Part shown: in pieces, positions 6,635-15,037 of the stretch
Layout: each line of letters begins with the position of its first letter
Numbering within the stretch: position 1 is the first letter of the stretch
NCBI RefSeq assembly: GCF_029626225.1
Contig: NZ_JARUBP010000001.1
Location: 7,130,001 to 7,194,000 of the forward strand
Direction of reading: 5' to 3'
DNA from: Asanoa sp. WMMD1127
GTDB lineage: Bacteria; Actinomycetota; Actinomycetes; Mycobacteriales; Micromonosporaceae
DNA length: 64,000 nt
The notes under the pieces: generated by a model
Seen by the model: the letters and a program-made list of their open reading frames with translations, nothing else
Databases searched by the model: none
Told to the model about the DNA's origin: nothing
Program-made: the position numbers and the translations under genes

Positions 6635-9073
6635 CTAGCCGACGCGGGCGCACAGGTCGAGCAGGCCGGCCGGGTCCAGCCTGGCACCGTGGCGGCAGCC
6701 CGCCGCGAAGGTCGCCTCGCCCAGCGCGGCCCGCGCGGCCGCCGCGGCCTCGTCGCGTTGCGTCCGGATCCGGGCCGGGGGCGGGCGGCGTCGCAGCGCG
6801 TCTCCGGCGCCGATCAGGGCCGCGGCCCCGGCCGGGTCGCGGTCGACGAGGTGGCGGGCGTGGGCGTGGAACGCGTCGGCGGCCTCGTCGCGGTCGCGGG
6901 TGTTGTGCTCGAGTGTCGACGGCAGCGCCGTCCGCAGTGCCCGTGCCGCGCCGGACCGGTCACCGGTCGCGTGCCGCACCACGCTGACCCGCAGGCCCAC
7001 GATCGCGGTCATCCGGCGGTCGTCGCCGCCCTCGCCGGCCAGCAGCGTCTCGGCCCGGTCGACGGCGGCCAGCGCCGCCTGCGTGTCACCGCGGCGCAGC
7101 GAGGCCAGCGCGGCGGTCGTCTCGGCCAGCGCGGCCAGCCGCAGGTAGCCGGCGGACCGCAGGAGTGGCACCGCCTCGGCGGCGTGGGCGCCGGCGGTGG
7201 CGGGCTCGCCGAACTCGAGCGTGATCTCCGCGAGGTTGTAGAGGCTGCGGCCCAGCTCCATCGCGCCCGCCCCGCTGCGGCGCTTGGCCGCGAGGGCCGC
7301 CCGCTGCTGGCGTTCGGCGTCGCGCGGCCGGCCGAGCTCGACGGAGACCGCGGACAGGTTGTTGAACACGCGGCCGATCATCGTCACGTCGCCGGCCCGG
7401 CGCGCCGCGACCAGCGCTGCTCGCAGCAGCGTCCGGCCGGCGACCGGGTCGCCACTCTCCACAGTGGTCTGCGCGAGCAGGTTGAGCGCGGCCGCGCGGA
7501 CGAGGTGATCAGGGCTCACGAGCGCCTGCTCGGCGAGCGAGACCGCCCCGGTGAGGTCGCCGCGCAGGGAGGCCAGGTGTCCGGCGCGGACCCACGCCAT
7601 CTTCGGGCCGTGGACGGCGAGGCGGCTCAGCAGGTCCTGGCCCTCGCGTAGGCGGCCGGTCGACTCCCAGAAGCGGCCGAGTGCCGCCGCCGTCGCGTCG
7701 TCGACGAGGTCCGGCTCGTGGGTGGTGGCCCAGCTGACCGCGGCGCGGACGTTGGCGGCGTCCCGGTCGTCGACGGCCGGGCCGCGCAGCATCCGCACGG
7801 CCAGGGCCCGGGAAACCCGCTCCTGGTCGGGGGAACCGCGCAGCTGCTCGCCGGCCAACTCGGCCATCGGGTCGGCGAGCAGGTAGCGCGAGGTGGCCGC
7901 CTGCGCCGCGACCCGGACCAGCGTGATGTCGACCAGCTCGGTGAGCGTGGTCAGCACCCAGGTCGGGTCGCGGCCGAGCGCCTCGGCGACCGCCTCCACG
8001 TCGCCGAGGCGGGCGCCGCCGGCGAACGCGCCGAGCCACCGGAACAGGGTTCGCGCGTCGGCGGAGACCACGTCGAGGCTCGCCTCGATCGTGGCGCGCA
8101 GCGACCGGTGCCGGGCCGGCAGGTCGCGGGCGCCGTCGGCGAGGACGGCCAGCTGACGGTCGAGGCGCTCGGCCAGCTCCGCCGGGTGCAGCAGCCGGAC
8201 CCGGGCGGCGGCGAGCTCGACGGCCAACGGCAGGTGGCCGACCCGGCGGCAGATGCGCGCGACCGCGGGACGCGTGCCGGCGTCGAGCACGAAGTCGGGC
8301 CGTGCGGCCGCCGCACGCGAGGCGAACAGGGCCACCGCGGCGTCCGCCGGCAACGGGTCGAGGGCGAACAGCCGTTCCCCGCGTACGCGCAGCGCCCGCT
8401 GGCTGGTGACCACCACCGTGAGGCCGGAGCAGCGGCGCACGAGCGCGGCGACCTCGGACGCGGCCGCCACGAGCTGCTCGAACCGGTCGAGCAGCAGCAC
8501 GACGCGCCGCTCCCCCAACTGGGCGGCGACCCGGTCGACCGGCGCCAGGCGCGAGGGTCCGCAGCCGAGGGCGTCGGCGACCAGCTCGCCGACCAGCTCG
8601 GGCTCGCGCACCGCGGACAGGTCGAGCGCGCAGACGGCGAGGTCGGTCCGGCCGCCCAGGGCGACCGCCAGCTCGGCCACCAGCCGCGACTTGCCGATGC
8701 CGCCCGGACCCGTCACCGTCACCAGGCGGTGGCGGGCGCCGGCGACCAGGTCGAGCAGCGCGCGCAGCTCGGCGTCGCGACCGATCAGCCGGTCCGGCGA
8801 GCCGATCGGCCGGCCGGGCGTGGTGGAAGAAACGGACGCGCCCGGCACCGCGGCGGCGAGGAACGCGCTCAGGTCGTCGCCGGCGAGCTCCAGCGCGCCG
8901 GCGACCAGTCGGGCCGAGTGGGTGCGGGGCGCGCGGACGCCCCGCTCCAGGTCGCGGATGGCGCGCTCGCTCAGCCCGCTGCGGCGGGCCAGCTCGCGTT
9001 GACCGAGACCCGAACCGGCGCGGTGCCGCCGCAGCAGCTCGGCGAAGCGACCCACGGGCGCCACGGACAGCAT
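6635..9073 (-). CDS. XRE-HTH / NB-ARC / TPR transcriptional regulator
   Basis: 812 residues. ATG 9073 is chosen because GAGGA lies 8 bases upstream and the protein then starts directly with the DNA-binding domain. Residues 8-65 are an XRE-type helix-turn-helix (LGQRELARRSGLSERAIRDLE). The P-loop is GPGGIGKSR (122-130), followed by an NB-ARC/STAND ATPase with VVLLLDRFEQLV (Walker B region). A winged-helix-like segment follows, and the C-terminal half contains tetratricopeptide repeats (SLYNLAEITLEFGEPATAGA and neighbours). Such proteins are ATP-dependent switches that regulate secondary metabolism or secretion in actinobacteria. It is divergent from the secreted protease gene at 9234, a possible target. 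Confidence 0.85.
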   Translation of the reverse strand: MLSVAPVGRFAELLRRHRAGSGLGQRELARRSGLSERAIRDLERGVRAPRTHSARLVAGALELAGDDLSAFLAAAVPGASVSSTTPGRPIGSPDRLIGRDAELRALLDLVAGARHRLVTVTGPGGIGKSRLVAELAVALGGRTDLAVCALDLSAVREPELVGELVADALGCGPSRLAPVDRVAAQLGERRVVLLLDRFEQLVAAASEVAALVRRCSGLTVVVTSQRALRVRGERLFALDPLPADAAVALFASRAAAARPDFVLDAGTRPAVARICRRVGHLPLAVELAAARVRLLHPAELAERLDRQLAVLADGARDLPARHRSLRATIEASLDVVSADARTLFRWLGAFAGGARLGDVEAVAEALGRDPTWVLTTLTELVDITLVRVAAQAATSRYLLADPMAELAGEQLRGSPDQERVSRALAVRMLRGPAVDDRDAANVRAAVSWATTHEPDLVDDATAAALGRFWESTGRLREGQDLLSRLAVHGPKMAWVRAGHLASLRGDLTGAVSLAEQALVSPDHLVRAAALNLLAQTTVESGDPVAGRTLLRAALVAARRAGDVTMIGRVFNNLSAVSVELGRPRDAERQQRAALAAKRRSGAGAMELGRSLYNLAEITLEFGEPATAGAHAAEAVPLLRSAGYLRLAALAETTAALASLRRGDTQAALAAVDRAETLLAGEGGDDRRMTAIVGLRVSVVRHATGDRSGAARALRTALPSTLEHNTRDRDEAADAFHAHARHLVDRDPAGAAALIGAGDALRRRPPPARIRTQRDEAAAAARAALGEATFAAGCRHGARLDPAGLLDLCARVG

Positions 9074-9233
9074 CCGACCATCCTCGCAGCGCCGACCGTC
9101 GATGCTGGCGCAGCTTCGGCTTCCCGACACCGCACCGGCAGTTCACCGGCAACTCCGCCGGCCGCGGGCCCGCCGCGACCCGCTCGGGCTCCACCGTGGG
9201 ACCACCACCGAACACCACACAAGGAGAACCAGC

Positions 9234-10520
9234 ATGAGAAAACCACTGGCCGTGGCCGTGGCGGCGGCACTCGCCATCGTCGCCGGGGCCACGCCCGCCG
9301 GCGCCAACGACGACGACCCGGGACCAAGGCCGCAGCGGCCGCCCGTCACGACACCGGGTCCGCTGCCGGACAAGCCGCCCGCCGTCGGCCCGGTGTCCAA
9401 GGAGGACCTGCCGGCGGGGTTCGCGTCCTGGGAGGCGATGTTCGACGAGCAGCACCGGCTCAACGACATCGCCGACCGGATCATCGCCGCCGGTGGTGCC
9501 GGCGGTGGTGCCGGGTACGCCGGGATGGTCGTCGACCCGACCCTGCACGACGTGCGGCTCTACTGGAAGGGCGCCCTGCCGGACGCCGTGGCCCGGGCGG
9601 TCGAGGCCGGCCGCGCGACGGCGCCGGTCCGCGTCTACCAGGCCGCCTACTCCGACGAGGAGCTACGCGCCGAGGCCGCGCGGTGGATCGCGTCCGGGCT
9701 GGTCTCCGACGCCTACCCCAAGGCCGACGGGAGCGGGGTCACGGTGGAGGTGGCCGGCGCCGCCGCGGTGCAGCTTCCGGGTGGCGCCCGCACGACGTAC
9801 ACGATGAGATATGGGCAGGGTCCGGTGGTGCCGCTGGAGGGTGAGCCGGCGACGGCGTCGACCTTCTACCGGCAGCAGGACACGTCGCCCTACTGGGGCG
9901 GTGCGCAGTTCCGCCGGCCCGGCAACTGGGTCTGCACGACCGGTTTCGCCGTGACCGACAACGAGGGCTACCCCGGGATGCTCACCGCCGGACACTGCGG
10001 CACGCCGGGAGAGGCGATCACCACCAACTGGGGTCCGCAGAACCCCATCGGCCAGGTGTGGTGGGACTGGGACTACCAGGACATCGCGCTGATCTGGATC
10101 TACTCGGACGTGCAGGGCCGGGTCTACACCGGACCGTGGAACTCCAGCTACGGCCGGTCGATCAACTCGGCGAAGACCAACTACGTGGGCAACTACGTCT
10201 GTGTCAGCGGTGCGACCAGCGGTGAGCACTGCGCGGTCAAGGTCTACTACGTGAGCCCGTCGGACGTCACGGTCAAGGCGGAGCGCACGAAGAACGGCGC
10301 GTGCGCGGCCGCGCACGGCGACAGCGGCGGCCCGGTGATCTCACAGTCCACCGGCGCGGCCTTCGGGTACGGCATCATCTCCGCCGGCCAGAGCTCCGTC
10401 GACACCTGCGAACCGGGCCCGTTCGGCGCGAACGACGGCTACCACAAGGTGCACTTCAAGGGTCTCAAGTTCGCCCTGAACCACTTCGGCGCGACCCTGC
10501 GGACCCACCCGTACTACTGA
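9234..10520 (+). CDS. secreted trypsin-like serine protease (S1)
   Basis: 428 residues from ATG 9234, which has AAGGAG 9 bases upstream. A signal peptide covers about residues 1-24 (cleavage after PAGA). A propeptide of about 180 residues precedes the protease domain. The catalytic triad is His254 (LTAGHC), Asp283 (YQDIAL) and Ser364 (HGDSGGP). Paired cysteines near 234/255, 323/333 and 357/390 fit disulfides. The domain is of the chymotrypsin/alpha-lytic-protease type common in Streptomyces and Micromonospora. It is released outside the cell to degrade protein. It ends 44 bp from a convergent gene, with a strong hairpin between. Confidence 0.92.
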   Translation: MRKPLAVAVAAALAIVAGATPAGANDDDPGPRPQRPPVTTPGPLPDKPPAVGPVSKEDLPAGFASWEAMFDEQHRLNDIADRIIAAGGAGGGAGYAGMVVDPTLHDVRLYWKGALPDAVARAVEAGRATAPVRVYQAAYSDEELRAEAARWIASGLVSDAYPKADGSGVTVEVAGAAAVQLPGGARTTYTMRYGQGPVVPLEGEPATASTFYRQQDTSPYWGGAQFRRPGNWVCTTGFAVTDNEGYPGMLTAGHCGTPGEAITTNWGPQNPIGQVWWDWDYQDIALIWIYSDVQGRVYTGPWNSSYGRSINSAKTNYVGNYVCVSGATSGEHCAVKVYYVSPSDVTVKAERTKNGACAAAHGDSGGPVISQSTGAAFGYGIISAGQSSVDTCEPGPFGANDGYHKVHFKGLKFALNHFGATLRTHPYY

Positions 10521-10527
10521 TCGGCGT

Positions 10528-10558
10528 GGCCGGCCATGAAGGAGCTTCATGGCCGGCC
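10528..10558. terminator. bidirectional hairpin between convergent genes
   Basis: GGCCGGCCATGAAG and its exact complement CTTCATGGCCGGCC flank a GAG loop, giving a perfect 14-bp stem. It lies between the stops of the protease gene (plus) and the ThuA/dehydrogenase gene (minus). No long T-run follows on either side. A shared transcription terminator is the simplest reading. Confidence 0.8.
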
Positions 10559-10564
10559 GCTCGC

Positions 10565-13500
10565 TCACGACACGGTGATCGTCACGCTGCTCGAGTGGGT
10601 GGCGCCCACGCTGTCGGTCAGGGTCAACCAGGCCGTGTAGGTGCCGGGCCGGGAGTAGACGTGGCTGGCCGTGGCCGCGTGGACGGACGGGGTGTTGTCG
10701 CCGAACCGCCACTCGCGGTCCACGATGGTGCGCCCCGGTGGCGGCGCCGACGTGCTGCCGAACGCCACGGTGAGCGGCCGGGTGCCGGTCGTCGGCGTGG
10801 CGGTGACCGTCAGCGTGGCGCCGGTCTCGGCCTTGACGCCGCGGCCGTTGAACCGCAGCCAGTCCAGCGCCATGATGTCCGGGTCGCCCGTCTGACCGGC
10901 TTTCACGAACCGCAGATACAGCGGGAACGTGCCGCCCGGGTTGGTCAGGGCGACGGTGGGTGAGATCAGGTTGTCGTACCCGCCGGTGCTGTTGATCGTG
11001 GCCGTGCCGATCAGGGTGCCGGTCGGTGAGCCGGCGCGGAACTCGATCGTGCCACCGGTGCCGCCGGACGACGCGCCGACCGTGACACCGCTGATGCCGG
11101 TCAGGTTGACCGGACCGAGGTTGATCCAATCGCCGTTGTCGAGGTCGCCGAGCCGCCGGCCGGCCTGGGCCGCGGGCCGGTCGAGGACGCTGACCCCGGA
11201 CTGGGAGTCGAAGTGCTCCGCCTCCGTGCTGCGCGGCTGCAACGCGACCTGGGTCGAGCCGGTCAGCGCGGGAATGCCGCCGGTCGCGCCGGCGTCGGTG
11301 TACTGCGCGCTGACCAGCTGATAGAGGTTGGCGCCCGGCCCGTGCCCGTCACCGCCGCCCGACTCGGTCACCAGCGTGCCCGCACAGCCGACGTAGTTGT
11401 CGAGCGGGTGGGCGTGCGCGTCGTGGCCGAGCAGCGTCTGCACCACGACCCGGTTGCAGTCGATGGACGTGTCCTCGGGATCAGAGACCGTGACGGTGTA
11501 CGGGATCCGGTCGCCGAACTCGAAGAAGCCGCCGTGCGGGATGGTGATCGTGACGGTGGGCCGCGTGTTGCCGACGGTGATCTCCGTCGTGGCCATCGCG
11601 GTCAGCCCGCCGGCGCCCGTGACGGTCAGCCGGGCGGTGTAACGGCCCCGCGTCCCGTACGAGAAGGTGGGATTGGCGACCGTCGAGTCGGTCGTGCCGT
11701 TCCCGTCGAAGTCCCACGCGTAGCTGACGGCCCCGGTCGTGCCGGCGCTGGAGAACGTCACCGCCAGCGGGGCGGGGCCGGAGTCGCGGCTGGCCGTGAC
11801 GACCGCGACCGGCGGCACCCCGTTGGCGACGTAGTCGATGCGGTAGATGCCGGCGCCCTCGTTGGTGCCGCCGCGCCCGCTGCCCGAGCCGGCGCCGAAG
11901 TCCATGACGTAGAGCGAGCCGTCCGGCCCGAACTCCGCCTCGAAGGGCTGGATCCAGCTCATGCCGCTGAAGATCGTGTTGATCGACTGGAGCCCCCCGA
12001 CACTGGTCGGCCCGAACCGCGGGTCGGTGAACGTCTGCGCGGTCTTGTTGATCGACAGCGTCTTCCACCACTTGCGGGTCAGCTCGTAGACGATCCACTT
12101 GTTCTCGAAGTACTCCGGGAACTTCGACAGGCGCGGGTTGGCGGGGTCGTAGTCGTAGACCGGGCCGCCCATCGGGCCGCCACCGCCGGTGCCGACCTCG
12201 GGGAACGGGGTCGAGGCCGAGTAGGCGTACCAGACGAGGGCCGGGCGGGCCGCCGGCAGGTTGGTCAGGCCGGTGTTGTTGGGCGAGTTGTTGACCGGCG
12301 CGGCGCAGTTGAACAGCGGGCCGGAGGTCGAGGTCGCGAAGTTGTAGTCGTTGAAGGGGATGTTGTTGCCGATGCAGTACGGCCAGCCGTAGTTGCCGGC
12401 GCTGGTGACCCGGTTGAACTCGACCGTCCCCTCTGGACCGCGGTTGGCGTTGGCGGCGGTCGCGTCGGGCCCGTAGTCGGCGACCATGACCGCGTTGGTG
12501 TGCGGGTCGACGGTGATCCGGAACGGGTTCCGGAAGCCCATCGCATAGATCTCCGCCCGGGTACGCGCGGTCCCCGGCGCGAACAGGTTGCCGGCCGGGA
12601 CCGAGTACGTGCCGTCCGCCTGCGGCCGGATTCGCAGGATCTTGCCGCGCAGGTCGTTGGTGTTGCCGGAGGTGCCCTGCGCGTCGAAGGCGCGCCGGCC
12701 GGACCGTTCGTCGATCGGCGTGTACCCGCTCGACTCGAACGGGTCGGTGTTGTCGCCGATCGCCGCGTAGAGGTTGCCGTCCTTCCCCATCGCGATCGAC
12801 CCGCCCATGTGCGAGTTGGCCCGCGCCTCGCCGCGCAGCGTCGGGATGGTGAGCAGGCGTTTCTCGGAGCTGAGGGCGATCGACGAGCCGGTCACCGTGA
12901 ACCGGGAGAGGTTGAGCTGGTTGAGCGTCCTGTCGGACCAGAGCAGATAGAGCCAGTTGTTGGTGGCGAAGTTGTTGTCGATGGCCAGCCCGAGCAGCCC
13001 GTCGGACTGGCTGGTCTGCGCCGGCGTGTAGGCGAAGTCGATGAGCGTGGTGACCGCCAACGTGCTCTGGTCGATCACCTTCACCGCGCCGGTCCGCTGG
13101 ATGTAGAACACCCGCCGGTCGGGCGCCACCGCCAGCTCGAACGGGTCGGCGAGGTTCTGCGTGACCAGCGGCACCCGCTGGAACTTGTTGTTCTGGGTGG
13201 CGCTGCAGTCGCCGGCGACCACGCCGGCCGCCCACTCGATCCCGTAGCGCAGATGGTCGAGGAAGAACGGCTCGCTGAACGACGAGATCGAGTGCCCGCC
13301 GGCGGTGAACCATGACCGCCCGCCGTCATAGTTCTGGCACCACGAGTACGCGTGGTCGACACCCTCGTCCAGGCCCGGGATGCCGTCGCGCACCTTGATC
13401 TGGGCGAGCGTGTGCACCCGGCCGGTCGGGTTGGTCCGCCAGTTGTACCACTCCTCGCTGCGCTCCCAGAGCTCCGGAAGGTTCTTCGTGGAGGGGTGCG

Positions 13501-14011
13501 CGCGGTCGAGCACCTTGATCCGGCCCGGGTAGACCCCGCCGGTCGCGCTGAAGTCGGGGTGCACGTCGAAGATCGTGCCGACCAGGCCGTCGTACCAGGC
13601 CCAGTCGCGCTCGCTCGCGCTCGCCGCGTGCAGCCCGACCCAGCCGCCGCCGGCCCGGACGAAGTTCTGCAGGGCGGTGCGCTGGGCGGCGTTGAGCAAC
13701 GCGCCGGACGCCGGTGTCGAGTTGGTGTTGTTGAAGACCAGCGCGTCGAAGCGGGCCAGGTTGGCGTCGGTGAACGCGGCCGCGTCGGTGGTCGCCTCCA
13801 CCTCGAAGTTGTGTGCCGTGCCGAGCTGCTGCACGGCGGCGATGCCGGCCGGGATCGAGTCGTGGTAGAAGTTCGTGACCTTGGAGAAGACCAGCACGCG
13901 GAACCGTGGCGCGGCACTGGCGGGGCTGGCGGGGCCGATGACCACCGCAGTCACCGCGAGCGCGAGGGTGGCGACGAGGGCGAGCAGCCGGGGACGGCGA
14001 GTGCGACTCAT
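10565..14011 (-). CDS. secreted ThuA / sugar dehydrogenase / PKD / CBM6 protein
   Basis: 1148 residues from ATG 14011 (GGGAG 7 bases upstream). A signal peptide ends near residue 34 (SPASAA). Domains in order: ThuA-like trehalose-utilisation fold, about 37-262 (RVLVFSKVTNFYHDSI, GGGWVGLHAA); PQQ-dependent glucose/sorbosone dehydrogenase-type beta-propeller, about 275-720 (DPFELAVAPDRRVFY, LGLAIDNNF); PKD domain, about 730-820 (YAWDFDGNGTTD); a linker domain with GHDAHAHPLDNYVGC; carbohydrate-binding CBM6-like domain, about 925-1055 (EAEHFDSQSG, DWINLGPVNL); second PKD, about 1060-1148 (REWRFGDNTPS). This architecture is known from secreted actinobacterial and planctomycete proteins thought to bind and oxidise sugars. 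It is transcribed alone. Confidence 0.88.
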   Translation of the reverse strand: MSRTRRPRLLALVATLALAVTAVVIGPASPASAAPRFRVLVFSKVTNFYHDSIPAGIAAVQQLGTAHNFEVEATTDAAAFTDANLARFDALVFNNTNSTPASGALLNAAQRTALQNFVRAGGGWVGLHAASASERDWAWYDGLVGTIFDVHPDFSATGGVYPGRIKVLDRAHPSTKNLPELWERSEEWYNWRTNPTGRVHTLAQIKVRDGIPGLDEGVDHAYSWCQNYDGGRSWFTAGGHSISSFSEPFFLDHLRYGIEWAAGVVAGDCSATQNNKFQRVPLVTQNLADPFELAVAPDRRVFYIQRTGAVKVIDQSTLAVTTLIDFAYTPAQTSQSDGLLGLAIDNNFATNNWLYLLWSDRTLNQLNLSRFTVTGSSIALSSEKRLLTIPTLRGEARANSHMGGSIAMGKDGNLYAAIGDNTDPFESSGYTPIDERSGRRAFDAQGTSGNTNDLRGKILRIRPQADGTYSVPAGNLFAPGTARTRAEIYAMGFRNPFRITVDPHTNAVMVADYGPDATAANANRGPEGTVEFNRVTSAGNYGWPYCIGNNIPFNDYNFATSTSGPLFNCAAPVNNSPNNTGLTNLPAARPALVWYAYSASTPFPEVGTGGGGPMGGPVYDYDPANPRLSKFPEYFENKWIVYELTRKWWKTLSINKTAQTFTDPRFGPTSVGGLQSINTIFSGMSWIQPFEAEFGPDGSLYVMDFGAGSGSGRGGTNEGAGIYRIDYVANGVPPVAVVTASRDSGPAPLAVTFSSAGTTGAVSYAWDFDGNGTTDSTVANPTFSYGTRGRYTARLTVTGAGGLTAMATTEITVGNTRPTVTITIPHGGFFEFGDRIPYTVTVSDPEDTSIDCNRVVVQTLLGHDAHAHPLDNYVGCAGTLVTESGGGDGHGPGANLYQLVSAQYTDAGATGGIPALTGSTQVALQPRSTEAEHFDSQSGVSVLDRPAAQAGRRLGDLDNGDWINLGPVNLTGISGVTVGASSGGTGGTIEFRAGSPTGTLIGTATINSTGGYDNLISPTVALTNPGGTFPLYLRFVKAGQTGDPDIMALDWLRFNGRGVKAETGATLTVTATPTTGTRPLTVAFGSTSAPPPGRTIVDREWRFGDNTPSVHAATASHVYSRPGTYTAWLTLTDSVGATHSSSVTITVS

Positions 14012-14129
14012 GGGGCGCTCCCGAAGCAAGGGACGGGTGGGAATAGCGCTGTGCGTCCGCCGACGGGCTCAGCGTAGGCGATCAATAGGTCGGAATCAAT
14101 GCCCGCCCGACTGACGGGCCCGCGGGCAC

Positions 14130-14135
14130 TATCGT
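14130..14135 (+). promoter_or_regulatory. -10 box of leaderless promoter
   Basis: TATCGT, then 6 bases, then GTG 14142. The spacing puts transcription start at or next to the start codon. No ribosome-binding site is present. Confidence 0.5.
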
Positions 14136-14141
14136 TCTGGT

Positions 14142-14639
14142 GTGCAGATCCGTTTCGACGTCCCGGCCGATCCCGCCTACCCGGGCCGCGTGGCCGCCGT
14201 GCTGAGCAGCGAGGGGCACCGGAGGTACGCCTACGTCGGCGCGGTGCTGGGGTTGGTCGGCGCCGTCGGCCTCGCGCTGTCGGTGGGGTTCGACGCGGGC
14301 GAGCAGCTCCTGCCCCTCTACATAGCGCTGGTCCTCGGCGGCCTGCTGGCGATCGCGTACGCGCCGCTGGTGCGGTGGCGGGCCCGCCGCCGCTCCGGTC
14401 GCTACGCGGTCGACGGCGGCTACGACATCACCGACGACAACATCCTGATGCGCAGCGGTACGGAGTCCGGCGGCATCGCCTGGGCAGGCGTGAGCCAGGT
14501 GGTGGAAACGCCGGAGTTCTGGGTCGTGTACGTGGGCCGCATGCCGGCGACCGTGATCCCGCGCCGCTTGATGTCCACCGAGGACGATGCGACGTTGCGC
14601 ACCTTCATGGCCGAACGAGGGCTGCTCCAGCCTCGGTGA
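14142..14639 (+). CDS. YcxB-like membrane protein
   Basis: 165 residues from GTG 14142, preceded by a leaderless-type -10 box. It has an N-terminal soluble stretch, two adjacent membrane spans at about 30-50 and 53-72 (YVGAVLGLVGAVGLAL, LYIALVLGGLLAIAY), then a beta-rich tail. The tail has the YcxB pattern (YDITDDNILMRSGTESGGIAWAG, VVYVGRMPATVIPRR). Function is unknown in the family; the tail is a PH-like domain on the cytoplasmic side. It stands between the ThuA gene (divergent) and a TPR gene. Confidence 0.75.
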   Translation: MQIRFDVPADPAYPGRVAAVLSSEGHRRYAYVGAVLGLVGAVGLALSVGFDAGEQLLPLYIALVLGGLLAIAYAPLVRWRARRRSGRYAVDGGYDITDDNILMRSGTESGGIAWAGVSQVVETPEFWVVYVGRMPATVIPRRLMSTEDDATLRTFMAERGLLQPR

Positions 14640-14641
14640 CC

Positions 14642-14679
14642 CCTCCCCCGCGCAGGGGAGGCGAACCCCGCCGGCGGGG
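14642..14679 (+). terminator. two adjacent GC hairpins
   Basis: CCTCCCC (14642-14648) pairs with GGGGAGG (14655-14661). Directly after, CCCCGCCGGCGGGG (14666-14679) is a perfect palindrome. They follow the YcxB-like stop within 3 bases. There is no T-run, so this is a likely but not proven terminator. Confidence 0.5.
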
Positions 14680-14746
14680 GAAGGTCGCGAGCCGGCGCGC
14701 TGAGACGGTAACCCTGTTGCCACCGTCTCTACCGGGGAGCGCCGCG

Positions 14747-15037
14747 ATGACCAGCACCGTCGGACCCACCGCCACCACCGGCCGCCGCCGCAACCTGCTC
14801 GACCTGACGTCGCAGGAATGGGCCCGACCCGCACGGCCGCGTCGCTCCCGGAGAACCTGGGTGATCGCCGGTCTCGGCGTCGCGCTGGTCGCTGCCGCCG
14901 CCGCGTCCGCCTCCGGCCGGGACACCGGCCCGGCGCGCCTATATTCACTCGCATGGCGTTCGCGGCGTGGCGCAGGCGGAGCAGGTCGGTTCCGCAGGAG
15001 CAGGAACGCGTCAAGGAGCTGGTCAACGAAGCGGTAG
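14747..15037 (+). CDS. small single-span membrane protein, unknown
   Basis: 96 residues from ATG 14747 with GGGGAG 8 bases upstream. A Pro/Arg-rich N-terminus (LLDLTSQEWARPARPRRS) leads into one hydrophobic segment (TWVIAGLGVALVAAAAASA). After this the tail is very basic and overlaps the start of the TPR gene in another frame. The coding signal is good up to the membrane span and doubtful after it. The gene may have been truncated by the TPR gene. Confidence 0.4.
   Translation: MTSTVGPTATTGRRRNLLDLTSQEWARPARPRRSRRTWVIAGLGVALVAAAAASASGRDTGPARLYSLAWRSRRGAGGAGRFRRSRNASRSWSTKR
14940..14945 (+). promoter_or_regulatory. -10 box of leaderless promoter
   Basis: TATATT, 7 bases, then ATG 14953 of the TPR gene. 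There is no ribosome-binding site, so a leaderless message is likely. Confidence 0.5.
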
